Positions 10,008 through 18,227 of a DNA stretch of 64,000 nucleotides are shown piece by piece (position 1 is the first letter of the stretch; the number at the start of each line of letters is the position of its first letter). Origin of the DNA: Nitratireductor alexandrii (lineage in GTDB: Bacteria > Pseudomonadota > Alphaproteobacteria > Rhizobiales > Rhizobiaceae); contig NZ_RBVY01000003.1 of assembly GCF_004000215.1 (NCBI RefSeq), positions 478,970 to 542,969 of the forward strand. The letters run 5' to 3'. The notes under the pieces are model-generated. The model ran no database searches. It was not told the DNA's origin and saw only the letters and a program-made list of their open reading frames with translations. Both the position numbers and the translations under genes were made by a program.

Positions 10008-10478
10008 ATGACAAAGCAAGACAGGCAGGACGAGGCAGGCCGGCCAGCGCGTCGGGACGCCATGGCCGTGGTCGCGCGGGCTGGCGGCGATACGCTGCGC
10101 CGGCTCTGGGCAGAGGCCAATTTCGACGAAGGCGCCGAACTGGTGCGCGGCCCCGAGATCGGGCTGGTGATGCTGCGGGGGCGCATGGGCGGCGGCGGCG
10201 CGGCCTTCAATCTCGGCGAGGCGACGGTGACGCGCGCCACGGTGCGGCTGGCGACCGGCGAGGTCGGTCATGCCTACGCGCTCGGTCGCGATCGCGACAA
10301 GGTGCGGATCGCGGCGACGGTCGACGCGCTGTGGCAGCGCCCGCAAAGCCGTGCATGGGTCGAGGACAGGATCGTCGCGCCGCTGCGCGACGCCGGGGCG
10401 GTTGCCGACAGCGAGCGCCGACGCGAGACGGCGGCCACCAAGGTCGACTTTTTCACCATGGTGCGCGGAGAGGATTGA
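10008..10478 (+). CDS. phnG: C-P lyase core subunit PhnG
   Basis: Subunit of the PhnGHIJK core complex. With PhnI it supports transfer of methylphosphonate to the ribose of ATP. It has 156 residues, near the usual 150. Typical segments are AVVARAGGDTLRRLWAEA, PEIGLVMLRGRMGGGGAAFNLGEATVTRATVRL and VGHAYALGRDRDKVRIAA, all close to PhnG families, and it ends TKVDFFTMVRGED. First gene of the phnGHIJKL operon. Its stop overlaps the phnH start (TGATG), suggesting coupled translation. Confidence 0.96.
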   Translation: MTKQDRQDEAGRPARRDAMAVVARAGGDTLRRLWAEANFDEGAELVRGPEIGLVMLRGRMGGGGAAFNLGEATVTRATVRLATGEVGHAYALGRDRDKVRIAATVDALWQRPQSRAWVEDRIVAPLRDAGAVADSERRRETAATKVDFFTMVRGED

Positions 10479-11089
10479 TGGCGTTTTCCACCCGATCGAT
10501 CGATGGCGGCTTCGCCGAACCGGTGATTGCCGCGCAAGGCGTCTTCCGCGCGCTGATGGAGGCCATGGCCCGGCCGGGCACCGCCCAGGCCCTGCCGCCG
10601 CTGGCTGCTCCGCCCGCGCCGCTGACCGCCGAGGCCGGTGCCGTGGCGCTGACCTTGTGCGACCACGACACGCCGGTCTGGCTCGATCCCGAGCTGCAGG
10701 GCTCCGGCGAAATCCGCGACTGGCTCGGCTTCCACACCGGCGCGCCGTTCGCCTTCACGCCGGCCGAGGCTCATTTCGCCCTGGTCTCGCGGCCGGGCGA
10801 GCTGATGGCGCTGGAAAATTTCGCCCAGGGCTCGCAGGACTACCCGGATCGTTCGGCCACCATCATCCTTCAGCTCGACACCCTGACGGCCGGCGAGACG
10901 CTGGTTCTGGAAGGGCCGGGCATCGAGAGCCGCGCGCGGCTGGCGCCGGCGCCGCTGCCGCGTCATCTGGCCGCGCAGTGGCGGCAGAACAATGGGCGTT
11001 TCCCGCGCGGCGTCGACCTCGTCCTGACGGCGCCCGGTGCGCTCGCCTGTCTGCCGCGCACCACCCGCATCGTCGAAACGGAGGGCTAG
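10478..11089 (+). CDS. phnH: C-P lyase core subunit PhnH
   Basis: Structural subunit of the C-P lyase core, a PLP-transferase-like fold without the cofactor. The 203 residues start MAFSTRSIDGGF at the ATG that overlaps the phnG stop. Recognisable family segments are FRALMEAMARPGTAQALP, LTLCDHDTPVWLDPEL and FAQGSQDYPDRSATIILQL, and it ends LPRTTRIVETEG. The open frame continues far upstream, but the overlap and the N-terminus of homologues decide this start. phnI follows 5 bases later. Confidence 0.95.
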   Translation: MAFSTRSIDGGFAEPVIAAQGVFRALMEAMARPGTAQALPPLAAPPAPLTAEAGAVALTLCDHDTPVWLDPELQGSGEIRDWLGFHTGAPFAFTPAEAHFALVSRPGELMALENFAQGSQDYPDRSATIILQLDTLTAGETLVLEGPGIESRARLAPAPLPRHLAAQWRQNNGRFPRGVDLVLTAPGALACLPRTTRIVETEG

Positions 11090-11094
11090 GAGCC

Positions 11095-12204
11095 ATGTAT
11101 GTTGCCGTGAAGGGCGGCGAGGCCGCCATCGACAACGCGCACCGCCTGCTCGCCGATCGGCGCCGCGGCGACCGCGACGTGCCGGCGCTCGGCCTCGACC
11201 AGATCGTCGAACAGCTCGCCCTCGCCGTCGACCGGGTGATGGCCGAAGGCTCGCTTTACGACCGGGAACTCGCCGCGCTCGCCATCCGCCAGGCGCGCGG
11301 CGACATGATCGAGGCGATCTTTCTGGTGCGCGCCTACCGCACCACCCTGCCGCGGTTCGGCTATGCGAGGCCGGCCGACACCGGCGCGATGCTGATCGAA
11401 CGCCGGGTATCGGCCACCTACAAGGATCTGCCGGGCGGCCAGCTTCTGGGCCCGACCTTCGACTACACCCACCGGCTGCTCGATCCCGAACTGGCCGGCG
11501 ATGCGCCCGTCGCCGCGCCGGCCACGCGCGACGCGGACACCGAGGCCATGCCGCGCGTTTCGCAGATCCTGGCCCGCGACGGACTGATCGAGGGCGACGG
11601 GGCACTGCCCGACGACCGCGAACCCGGCGACATCACCCGCGAACCGCCGGAATTTCCGATGGAGCGCGACCTGCGCCTGCAGGCGCTGGCGCGCGGCGAC
11701 GAGGGTTTTCTGCTGGCGCTCGCCTATTCGACCCAGCGCGGATACGCCCGCTCGCACCCCTTCGTCGGCGAGATCAGGATCGGCGAACTCGACATCGAGC
11801 TCGAGGTGCCCGAGCTCCCGTTCCCGGTGCCGCTCGGCCGCATCCAGGTCACCGAATGCCAGATGGTCAACCAGTTCCAGGGTTCGGCCAAGGCGCCGCC
11901 GCAATTCACCCGCGGCTACGGCCTGGTTTTCGGCCAGTCCGAGCGCAAGGCGATGGCGATGGCGCTGTGCGACCGGGCATTGCGCGCCGGCGAGTTCGGG
12001 GAAGACGTCACCGCCCCGGCCCAGGACGAGGAATTCGTGATCGCGCATTCCGACAATGTCCAGGCGACCGGATTCGTCGAGCATCTGAAGCTGCCGCATT
12101 ATGTCGACTTCCAGGCCGAGCTCGACCTGGTCCGCCGCCTGCGCGCGGAAGCCGAGGCGCGCATGAATGCCGCCGTCGAGGCGCCGGGAAAGGCTGCCGA
12201 ATGA
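11095..12204 (+). CDS. phnI: C-P lyase core subunit PhnI (nucleosidase-like)
   Basis: Subunit that displaces adenine from ATP by the phosphonate and forms ribose 1-phosphonate 5-triphosphate, together with PhnG, H and L. It has 369 residues and begins MYVAVKGGEAAIDNAHRLL with AGGAG before the ATG. Family segments include FLVRAYRTTLPRFGYARP, TYKDLPGGQLLGPTFDYTHR, FLLALAYSTQRGYARSHPF and ITECQMVNQF-like (VTECQMVNQFQGSAKAPPQF). It is complete. Downstream lies an unusual 147-base gap before phnJ that holds an opposite-strand micro-ORF. Confidence 0.96.
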   Translation: MYVAVKGGEAAIDNAHRLLADRRRGDRDVPALGLDQIVEQLALAVDRVMAEGSLYDRELAALAIRQARGDMIEAIFLVRAYRTTLPRFGYARPADTGAMLIERRVSATYKDLPGGQLLGPTFDYTHRLLDPELAGDAPVAAPATRDADTEAMPRVSQILARDGLIEGDGALPDDREPGDITREPPEFPMERDLRLQALARGDEGFLLALAYSTQRGYARSHPFVGEIRIGELDIELEVPELPFPVPLGRIQVTECQMVNQFQGSAKAPPQFTRGYGLVFGQSERKAMAMALCDRALRAGEFGEDVTAPAQDEEFVIAHSDNVQATGFVEHLKLPHYVDFQAELDLVRRLRAEAEARMNAAVEAPGKAAE

Positions 12205-12209
12205 GCCGG

Positions 12210-12323
12210 CTAATTCTCCTGGTCGGGGGTTCGTCGGCCCCGGGCCCTCGCCCGGTAGCCGCGATGGATGAGATAGGCGGTCAGCACCAGCGCCAGAATG
12301 ATCGGCAGGATGAGAAGGTCCAT
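12210..12323 (-). CDS. Antisense 37-residue single-helix micro-protein candidate
   Basis: This small frame lies on the opposite strand between phnI and phnJ. It encodes MDLLILPIILALVLTAYLIH followed by a strongly basic tail (RGYRARARGRR) and ends at a TAG. An AAAGGAG ribosome site lies six to seven bases before its ATG, which is better than many known genes here. The pattern (one hydrophobic helix, then an Arg-rich tail) is that of a membrane micro-protein with a cytoplasmic C-terminus. Its 3' end lies 6 bases from the phnI stop on the other strand. No family was recognised, and it could still be chance. The near-palindrome that supplies both its SD and that of phnJ lies at 12330-12344. Confidence 0.45.
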   Translation of the reverse strand: MDLLILPIILALVLTAYLIHRGYRARARGRRTPDQEN

Positions 12324-12351
12324 GTCGGTCTCCTTTCGAAGGAAACGCGTC

Positions 12352-13245
12352 ATGTCCGATAGTGTTGCAGAAACGCTTCCCCAAGCGCCGTCCTACAATT
12401 TCGCCTATCTGGACGAACAGACCAAGCGCATGATCCGGCGCGCGATCCTCAAGGGCATCGCCATTCCCGGCTACCAGGTGCCGTTCGCCAGCCGCGAGAT
12501 GCCGATGCCGTATGGCTGGGGCACGGGCGGCGTGCAGGTGACGGCGTCGGTGATCGGTCCGGACGACGTCCTGAAGGTCATCGACCAGGGCGCCGACGAC
12601 ACCACCAATGCGGTGTCGATCCGCGCCTTCTTCCAGAAGGTGGCGCGCGTCGCTGTGACGACGGAAACGGCGCGCGCGACCATCATCCAGACCCGCCACC
12701 GCATTCCCGAGCACCCGCTGGCCGAGGGTCAGGTGCTGGTCTACCAGGTGCCGATCCCCGAGCCGTTGCGCTTTCTCGAGCCGCGCGAGACCGAGACCCG
12801 CAAGATGCATGCGCTCGAGGAATACGGCCTCATGCATGTCAAGCTCTACGAGGACATCGCCCGGCACGGCCATATCGCCACCACCTACGCCTATCCGGTC
12901 AAGGTCGAGGGACGCTATGTGATGGACCCCTCGCCGACGCCGAAATTCGACAATCCGAAGATGCACCGCTCGCCGGCCCTGCAATTGTTCGGCGCCGGGC
13001 GCGAGAAGCGCATCTATGCCATTCCGCCCTATTGCGACGTGGTCAGCCTCGATTTCGAGGACCACCCGTTCAAGGTGCAGGAATTCGACAAGCCGTGCGC
13101 GCTGTGCGGGGCCGAGAACGTCTATCTCGACGAGGTGATCCTGGACGATCGCGGCGGCCACATGTTCGTCTGCTCCGACACCGATTTCTGCGAAAAGCGG
13201 CGCGCGGCCGGCCATGTCGGCGAGATGGCGCAGGCCGCCGAATGA
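12352..13245 (+). CDS. phnJ: C-P lyase radical SAM subunit PhnJ
   Basis: Catalytic subunit. A 4Fe-4S cluster and SAM generate the radical that breaks the C-P bond of ribose 1-phosphonate 5-phosphate. It has 297 residues. The diagnostic Cys pattern CX2CX21CX5C is intact at C249, C252, C274 and C280 (KPCALCG, then MFVCSDTDFC). The conserved GYQVPFASREMPMPYGWGTGG block is near the N-terminus. The ATG at 12352 has GAAGGAA upstream. The missing overlap with phnI is odd for this operon, where the other core genes are tightly packed. Confidence 0.97.
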   Translation: MSDSVAETLPQAPSYNFAYLDEQTKRMIRRAILKGIAIPGYQVPFASREMPMPYGWGTGGVQVTASVIGPDDVLKVIDQGADDTTNAVSIRAFFQKVARVAVTTETARATIIQTRHRIPEHPLAEGQVLVYQVPIPEPLRFLEPRETETRKMHALEEYGLMHVKLYEDIARHGHIATTYAYPVKVEGRYVMDPSPTPKFDNPKMHRSPALQLFGAGREKRIYAIPPYCDVVSLDFEDHPFKVQEFDKPCALCGAENVYLDEVILDDRGGHMFVCSDTDFCEKRRAAGHVGEMAQAAE

Positions 13246-13276
13246 CCCGCCGCGTTCCGTTACGAAAGGTGTCGCC

Positions 13277-14068
13277 ATGACCAGCCAGACCATGTCCGCC
13301 GAGCCCCTGCTGCGTGTCGCGGGCCTGTCCAAATCCTATGGCGCGCGCATCGGCTGCGACGATGTCTCGTTCGATTTGTGGCCGGGCGAGGTGCTGGCCG
13401 TCGTCGGCGAGTCGGGCTCGGGCAAGACCACGTTGCTCAACTGCGTTTCGACCCGGCTGTTGCCGACCTCCGGTACGGTCAGCTACCGCATGCGCGACGA
13501 CAGCTGGCGCGAGCTCTACCGCATGGGCGAGGCCGAGCGCCGTTTCCTGATGCGCACCGATTGGGGGTTCGTCCATCAGAACCCGGCCGACGGTCTCAGG
13601 ATGACGGTCTCGGCCGGCGCCAATGTCGGGGAGCGCCTGATGGCGGTCGGCGATCGCCACTACGGCAATATTCGCGCCACCGCCGTCGACTGGCTGGGCC
13701 GCGTCGAGATCGCCGAGGACCGCGTCGACGACCAGCCGCGCGCCTTTTCGGGCGGCATGCGCCAACGCCTGCAGATCGCGCGCAACCTCGTCACCCATCC
13801 GCGGCTGATCTTCATGGACGAACCGACCGGCGGGCTCGACGTGTCGGTGCAGGCGCGCCTGCTCGATCTTGTGCGCGGCCTCGTCAGCGAGCTCGGCCTG
13901 GCCGCGATCGTCGTCACGCACGATCTCGCCGTCGCCCGGCTTCTGTCGCATCGCATGATGGTGATGAAGGACGGTCACGTCGTCGAGCACGGCCTGACCG
14001 ACCGGGTGCTCGACGACCCGCAGGCGCCCTACACCCAGCTTCTCGTCTCCTCGATCCTGCAGGTGTGA
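13277..14068 (+). CDS. phnK: C-P lyase ABC-type ATPase PhnK
   Basis: ABC ATPase that docks on the PhnGHIJ core and drives its turnover rather than transport. It has 263 residues, Walker A GESGSGKTT, signature SGGMRQRLQIARNL, and Walker B with D-loop LIFMDEPTGGLDVSVQA. The start at 13277 follows GAAAGG and matches PhnK N-termini. An earlier in-frame ATG at 13214 lies inside phnJ and was rejected. Followed at once by phnL. Confidence 0.95.
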   Translation: MTSQTMSAEPLLRVAGLSKSYGARIGCDDVSFDLWPGEVLAVVGESGSGKTTLLNCVSTRLLPTSGTVSYRMRDDSWRELYRMGEAERRFLMRTDWGFVHQNPADGLRMTVSAGANVGERLMAVGDRHYGNIRATAVDWLGRVEIAEDRVDDQPRAFSGGMRQRLQIARNLVTHPRLIFMDEPTGGLDVSVQARLLDLVRGLVSELGLAAIVVTHDLAVARLLSHRMMVMKDGHVVEHGLTDRVLDDPQAPYTQLLVSSILQV

Positions 14069-14132
14069 GGACATGAGCGCGAACCCCGGGAGCCGAGGCT
14101 CGGACACGACCGTGCGAAAGGGAGAAAACCGA

Positions 14133-14837
14133 ATGGCAACGCCGCTTGTCGTTTCCGAGCTCTGCAAGAGCTTCACCATGCATCTGCGCGACGGCATCCG
14201 CCTGCCGGTGGTCGACAATGCGCGCTTTGCGCTCCAGGCCGGCGAATGTGCCGTGCTCGGCGGGCCGTCCGGTGCCGGCAAGAGCTCGATCCTGAAGATG
14301 CTCTACGGCAACTACGCCGTCGATTCCGGCCAGATCATCATCGATCATCACGGCACGCTGACCGACATGGCCGCGGCCAGTCCCCGCGAGGTGCTGGCGA
14401 TCCGCCGCGACACGCTCGGTTATGTCAGCCAGTTCCTGCGCGTCGTGCCGCGCGTGTCGGCGCTCGACATCGTCGCCGAGCCGCTTCTGGCGCGCGGCCG
14501 CGACAGAACCGAAGCCCTGGCGCGCAGCCGCGATCTGTTGAGCCGGCTTAATCTGCCTGAACGATTGTGGGACCTGCCGCCGGCGACCTTTTCCGGCGGC
14601 GAGCAGCAGCGCGTCAATATCGCGCGGGGCTTCATCACCCGCCATCCGATCCTCTTGCTCGACGAGCCGACCGCCTCGCTCGACGCCACCAATCGCGCCG
14701 TGGTGATCGACATGATCGCCGAGAAGAAGGCGGCCGGCGTTGCCCTGCTCGGCATTTTTCACGATCAGGACGTGCGCGAAGCGGTCGCCGACCAGATCAT
14801 CGACGTGACCGATTTCGCTCCCGCAAAGGCCGCCTGA
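14133..14837 (+). CDS. phnL: C-P lyase ABC-type ATPase PhnL
   Basis: Second ABC ATPase of the C-P lyase system; acts with PhnI and PhnK. It has 234 residues, Walker A GGPSGAGKSS, signature FSGGEQQRVNIARGFI, and Walker B ILLLDEPTASLDATNRA. Family-specific text such as GYVSQFLRVVPRVSALDIV marks PhnL. The ATG at 14133 has GGGAG nearby and fits E. coli PhnL. An ATG 60 bases earlier (14073) is in frame and also possible. The stop overlaps the next start. Confidence 0.95.
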   Translation: MATPLVVSELCKSFTMHLRDGIRLPVVDNARFALQAGECAVLGGPSGAGKSSILKMLYGNYAVDSGQIIIDHHGTLTDMAAASPREVLAIRRDTLGYVSQFLRVVPRVSALDIVAEPLLARGRDRTEALARSRDLLSRLNLPERLWDLPPATFSGGEQQRVNIARGFITRHPILLLDEPTASLDATNRAVVIDMIAEKKAAGVALLGIFHDQDVREAVADQIIDVTDFAPAKAA

Positions 14838-15451
14838 TGCCGAAACTTTCCGAAACCCCGTTCATTCATCCGACCGCCGAGGCAAGCGGCTCGACGCTCG
14901 GCCGCTATACCGAAATCGCCGAGCGTACCCGTTTCCAGGATTCCGTCCTGGGCGACTATTCCTACGTGATGCAGGATTGCGGCGTCTGGTGCGCCGAAAT
15001 CGGCAAATTCGCCAATATCGCCGCCGCCGTGCGCATCAACGCCACCAACCACCCGACCTGGCGGCCGACGCTGCACCATTTCACCTATCGCGCGTCCGAC
15101 TATTGGGAGGATGCCGAGCACGAGGAGGCGTTTTTCGACTGGCGCCGCCAGAACAAGGTCACGATCGGTCACGATACCTGGTTCGGCCACGGCTCGACCG
15201 TCCTGCCCGGGGTCAGCATCGGCGACGGCGCCGTCATCGGGGCCGGCGCGGTGGTGTCCAAGGATGTCGCGCCCTACACGATCGTCGGCGGCGTTCCGGC
15301 CAAACCGATCCGCGAGCGTTTCGATCGCGCGACCGCGGCGCGGTTTCAGGAACTGGCCTGGTGGGACTGGGATCACCAGCGCCTGCGCGGTGCGCTCGAC
15401 GATTTCCGCACCCTCGACGCCGCCGCCTTCCTGGAAAAATACCAGGGCTGA
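14837..15451 (+). CDS. Phosphonate-operon hexapeptide acyltransferase
   Basis: Left-handed beta-helix transferase of the type found at the end of many phn operons, distinct from the GNAT enzyme PhnO. The 204 residues contain hexapeptide turns from about residue 9 to 60 and again at 115-155 (VSIGDGAVIGAGAVVSKDVAPYTI), the loop insert TNHPTWRPTLHHFTYR, and the xylose/chloramphenicol acetyltransferase-like GGVPAKPIRERF. It may acetylate an aminophosphonate or a ribose-phosphonate intermediate; the substrate is inferred only from context. Its start overlaps the phnL stop, so it is part of the operon. The frame after it is decayed. Confidence 0.9.
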   Translation: MPKLSETPFIHPTAEASGSTLGRYTEIAERTRFQDSVLGDYSYVMQDCGVWCAEIGKFANIAAAVRINATNHPTWRPTLHHFTYRASDYWEDAEHEEAFFDWRRQNKVTIGHDTWFGHGSTVLPGVSIGDGAVIGAGAVVSKDVAPYTIVGGVPAKPIRERFDRATAARFQELAWWDWDHQRLRGALDDFRTLDAAAFLEKYQG

Positions 15452-15600
15452 TCCGAAGCCTGCCCGGCGAAGCGCTGTGCCACGGTCACGAGCTCGGGCG
15501 GTCGATCGAGGAGCGGGGATTGCGCGAGGGGACCGAAATCGGTTTCTCGTCGATCTACTGCCTGCTCGACAAGCTGCTAAAGTCCGGGCCGGTCGAGCCG
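15451..15600 (+). pseudogene. Fragment of a PadR-family regulator
   Basis: About 50 codons in a frame different from the neighbouring gene read SLPGEALCHGHELGRSIEER followed by GLREGTEIGFSSIYCLLDKL, which matches the N-terminal winged helix of PadR regulators. There is no start codon or ribosome site, and the rest of the protein is missing. It is fused almost directly to the GyrI-like remnant that follows, so an internal deletion probably joined two genes. Confidence 0.65.
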
Positions 15601-15601
15601 C

Positions 15602-15915
15602 TTGCCGGACATGGCGCCGGACTTCGTCGACGAGGGCCTGTTCGACGGCGCGGTCGCCAAGGCGTCGCGAAAATTGGACGCGCCCCTCCAACACCTTAGT
15701 CTGGCGCCCTTGGAAGAGGGGCCTTGCCCGCAGACGATGCATATCGGCTCTCACGATGACGAAGGGCCGGCGCTGGCCTGGTTTGACGGCGAGCTGATGC
15801 CGTCGCGCGGCTACGAATTTTCCGGTCCGCACCACGAGATCTATCTCGGCGATCCGCGAAGGTCGAACCGTCGAAGTTGAAGACGATCCTACGTCAGCCG
15901 GTACGGCGGGCCTGA
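15602..15915 (+). pseudogene. C-terminal remnant of a GyrI-like domain protein
   Basis: The segment MAPDFVDEGLFDGAVAKA, then CPQTMHIGSHDDEGPALA, then GPHHEIYLGDPRR corresponds to the C-terminal half of the GyrI-like small-molecule binding proteins that often accompany PadR/MerR regulators. Near 15861 one base seems lost: reading on in the next frame restores the family ending (VEPSKLKTILRQPVRRA) and its stop at 15913-15915. With the missing N-terminal half this is a decayed gene. Confidence 0.65.
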
Positions 15916-15966
15916 CGCGTTCCCGCCGCCTGCTTTAGGAGAGTTCCCGGAACCGCTGCGGACCGA

Positions 15967-17121
15967 CTATTGCGCCGCGCCGAAATATTGTTCGCGCAAT
16001 GCCTCGACCCGACCGTTTTCATGCATGCCGAGAAGTTGGATGGTTACCGGGCGCGTCAACGCGCTGCCATGGGCGAGCCCGAAACCGTATTTGTCCGGTT
16101 CGAAGATTGGCCCCACCACCTCGAAAGTCTCCTTCGGGTGGCTATGCGTGAAATATTCAAGCACCGGTGCGTCGCCGACGATAGCGGCGACCCGGTCGCC
16201 TCGCAAAGCTTCCGCGGCGGCGTCCAAATCGTCGAACGAACTGTGAGCGATCGCGGTTTCGCGCACGAATTCCTCGGCCACGCTGCCGGTGAAAACACCG
16301 ACGCGCTTGCCGGGAAGATCCTCAAGACTGTTGATCTGGCTGGTGAGTGAAAGCGTGGTCATCACGCTTGTCACCGAGGAGGTGACATAAGCAAGCACCG
16401 CAATGCCGCAGACCAGCCACAGCGCCTGCCACATGCGGCCGATCCAACCGAACAGGTTCTTGCGTGACGGCATTTTCCCCGACGTTGCCACCGACATGAC
16501 CGAGTAGAAGCTTTCGGCCAGACCGTCGCGCCACCGGCGCGGAAAGTTCGCGTCGAAGCGCCGGTCGAAAAACGTCAGAAGGATGGTGGCCGCCACGATG
16601 ACCAGCGCCAACCATCCATAGGCGCGCAGATGGCCCGAATTGTGCAGCCCGGCGACCACGTCGCCGAATCCGGCGCTTCGGTTTTCGGCGACCATGATCC
16701 GCAGTCCGGCGTCGAACCATGGATGGGTGAAGTCTATGCGCTCGGCGCGCTTGCGCGTGATGGTGAGGTTGGTGACCGCCACATCGACCGACCCGTCCGC
16801 GATCGCGTCGACGAGGGTACGAAGGGACGGGTAGGGTTTGTAGCTGAAGTCCAATTCGAGCTGTTCGGCGATCTCTTCCCACAGATCTATCGCCATGCCT
16901 TCGTAACCGTTCTCCGCGGCGATGACGAACGGCGGGCTGGCATAGACCCCGACACTGAGCCGGTCCGCCGGCGTGTTCCCCTCCTGCACGGACGCTGTCG
17001 TGACCGTGCCAAGCAGAAGCAGCATGGCAAGTGTGCCACGCGCGAGAAGTACGCGAAGGATCGTGGTTTTACGTCTCGCCGCGTATCTGCGGCAGGGTTG
17101 TGATGTCGACAGGAGAGCCAT
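15967..17121 (-). CDS. Prokaryotic ionotropic glutamate receptor-like channel
   Basis: The 384-residue protein has the layout of bacterial glutamate-gated channels of the GluR0 type: signal sequence, first half of a periplasmic amino-acid binding domain ([20 protein letters not shown] to about residue 150), membrane helix at about 168-185 ([19 protein letters not shown]), re-entrant pore segment at about 201-218 ([17 protein letters not shown]), second helix at about 228-254, and the second half of the binding domain. The pore lacks the TVGYG potassium filter, having SVATSGK instead. [13 protein letters not shown] occupies the place of the eukaryotic SYTANLAAF gate. The ATG at 17121 was preferred to an upstream TTG. 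It is divergent from phnC, and the PHO boxes lie between the two. The ligand is unknown. Confidence 0.82.
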   Translation of the reverse strand: MALLSTSQPCRRYAARRKTTILRVLLARGTLAMLLLLGTVTTASVQEGNTPADRLSVGVYASPPFVIAAENGYEGMAIDLWEEIAEQLELDFSYKPYPSLRTLVDAIADGSVDVAVTNLTITRKRAERIDFTHPWFDAGLRIMVAENRSAGFGDVVAGLHNSGHLRAYGWLALVIVAATILLTFFDRRFDANFPRRWRDGLAESFYSVMSVATSGKMPSRKNLFGWIGRMWQALWLVCGIAVLAYVTSSVTSVMTTLSLTSQINSLEDLPGKRVGVFTGSVAEEFVRETAIAHSSFDDLDAAAEALRGDRVAAIVGDAPVLEYFTHSHPKETFEVVGPIFEPDKYGFGLAHGSALTRPVTIQLLGMHENGRVEALREQYFGAAQ

Positions 17122-17259
17122 GGCGCGGTGCAATAAACGAACCGTATCGGCATCTCAACTCTTTCGTCATCGAACAGCCAGTCGGCGAAAATTTTCTCGG
17201 ACCGACGATGGCAACAAGCAACGACGGGGAGCCGCCCATCCGTGTGCGGCGTTACAGAA

Positions 17260-17288
17260 CTGTCATCATCCTGACATTCCACTTTCAC
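17260..17288 (+). promoter_or_regulatory. Triple PHO box before phnC
   Basis: Three direct half-sites in exact 11-base register: CTGTCAT (17260-17266), CTGACAT (17271-17277) and CTTTCAC (17282-17288), matching the consensus at 7, 6 and 5 of 7 positions. They lie 57 bases before phnC and about 139 bases before the divergent channel gene, so PhoB could control one or both. Confidence 0.85.
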
Positions 17289-17345
17289 GCGGCTTCGGTA
17301 GCGCAAGTCTCAAGACAGGCGAAAAACCGCCGTGGGAAAGCAAGC

Positions 17346-18167
17346 ATGCTGAAAATCCAGAAGGTCACGCGACGCTTCGGCAACAAGACCGCGGTCGACG
17401 CTGTCGACGTGGAGATCGGCGACGGCCAGATGGTCGGCATCATCGGCCGCTCCGGGGCGGGGAAATCGACCCTGTTGCGCATGATCAACCGGCTGGTCGA
17501 CCCCTCGGAAGGGGCGATCTCGTTCGCCGATCGCGAAGTCTCCGCCTTGCGCGGCGTCGCCTTGCGGGCCTGGCAGCGCGACTGCGCGATGATCTTCCAG
17601 CAGTTCAATCTCGTGCCCAGGCTCGACGTGGTTTCCAACGTGCTGCACGGCGTGCTCAATCGCCGCTCGACGCTGGCGACGGTGTTCAGTCTCTATCCGA
17701 CCGAGGATATTCACACCGCGATCGACATTCTCGACCGGCTCGGCATCGCCGATCACGCGGCCAAGCGCGTCGAGGCGCTCTCCGGCGGCCAGCAGCAGCG
17801 CGTGGCGATCGCGCGGGCCCTGATGCAGGACCCGAAGGTCATCCTCGCCGACGAGCCGATCGCCTCGCTCGATCCGATGAACGCCCAGATCGTCATGGAT
17901 ACGCTGCGCCGGATCCACGACGAGGACGGCCGCATGATCGTGTGCAATCTGCACACGCTCGACACGGCCCGCCGCTATTGCGACCGGGTCATCGGCATGC
18001 GCGACGGAGCGGTGGTTTTCGACGGCGCTCCGGACGAGCTGACGACCTCGGTCGCGCGCCAGATCTACGGCGCGGATGAAAGCTTCTCGGAAGCGTCCAC
18101 CTCGACGTCGATCGAAGCCCTCGAGCCGGAACGTCTGCCGGTCCGCGAGCCGGCTTACGCCGTCTGA
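17346..18167 (+). CDS. phnC: Phosphonate ABC transporter ATPase PhnC
   Basis: ATP-binding subunit of the phosphonate importer. It has 273 residues, Walker [10 protein letters not shown], signature [15 protein letters not shown], Walker [14 protein letters not shown] and the H-loop in CNLHTLDT. The insert [15 protein letters not shown] and the [14 protein letters not shown] region are characteristic of PhnC. The ATG at 17346 follows GGGAAAG and is where homology starts; the open frame extends 315 bases upstream without support. First gene of phnCDE1E2-DUF1045-phnMN, behind the triple PHO box. Confidence 0.95.
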   Translation: MLKIQKVTRRFGNKTAVDAVDVEIGDGQMVGIIGRSGAGKSTLLRMINRLVDPSEGAISFADREVSALRGVALRAWQRDCAMIFQQFNLVPRLDVVSNVLHGVLNRRSTLATVFSLYPTEDIHTAIDILDRLGIADHAAKRVEALSGGQQQRVAIARALMQDPKVILADEPIASLDPMNAQIVMDTLRRIHDEDGRMIVCNLHTLDTARRYCDRVIGMRDGAVVFDGAPDELTTSVARQIYGADESFSEASTSTSIEALEPERLPVREPAYAV

Positions 18168-18227
18168 TCCGAATCGTCTGCGCGAAAACCCAGGCTGATT
18201 TCCACCCCACATCAAGGAGTAACGAGC

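Noticed and set aside
14073-14132. Earlier start for phnL at 14073
   Set aside because: It has a weaker ribosome site, and the extra 20 residues are not found in PhnL of E. coli; kept only as an alternative.
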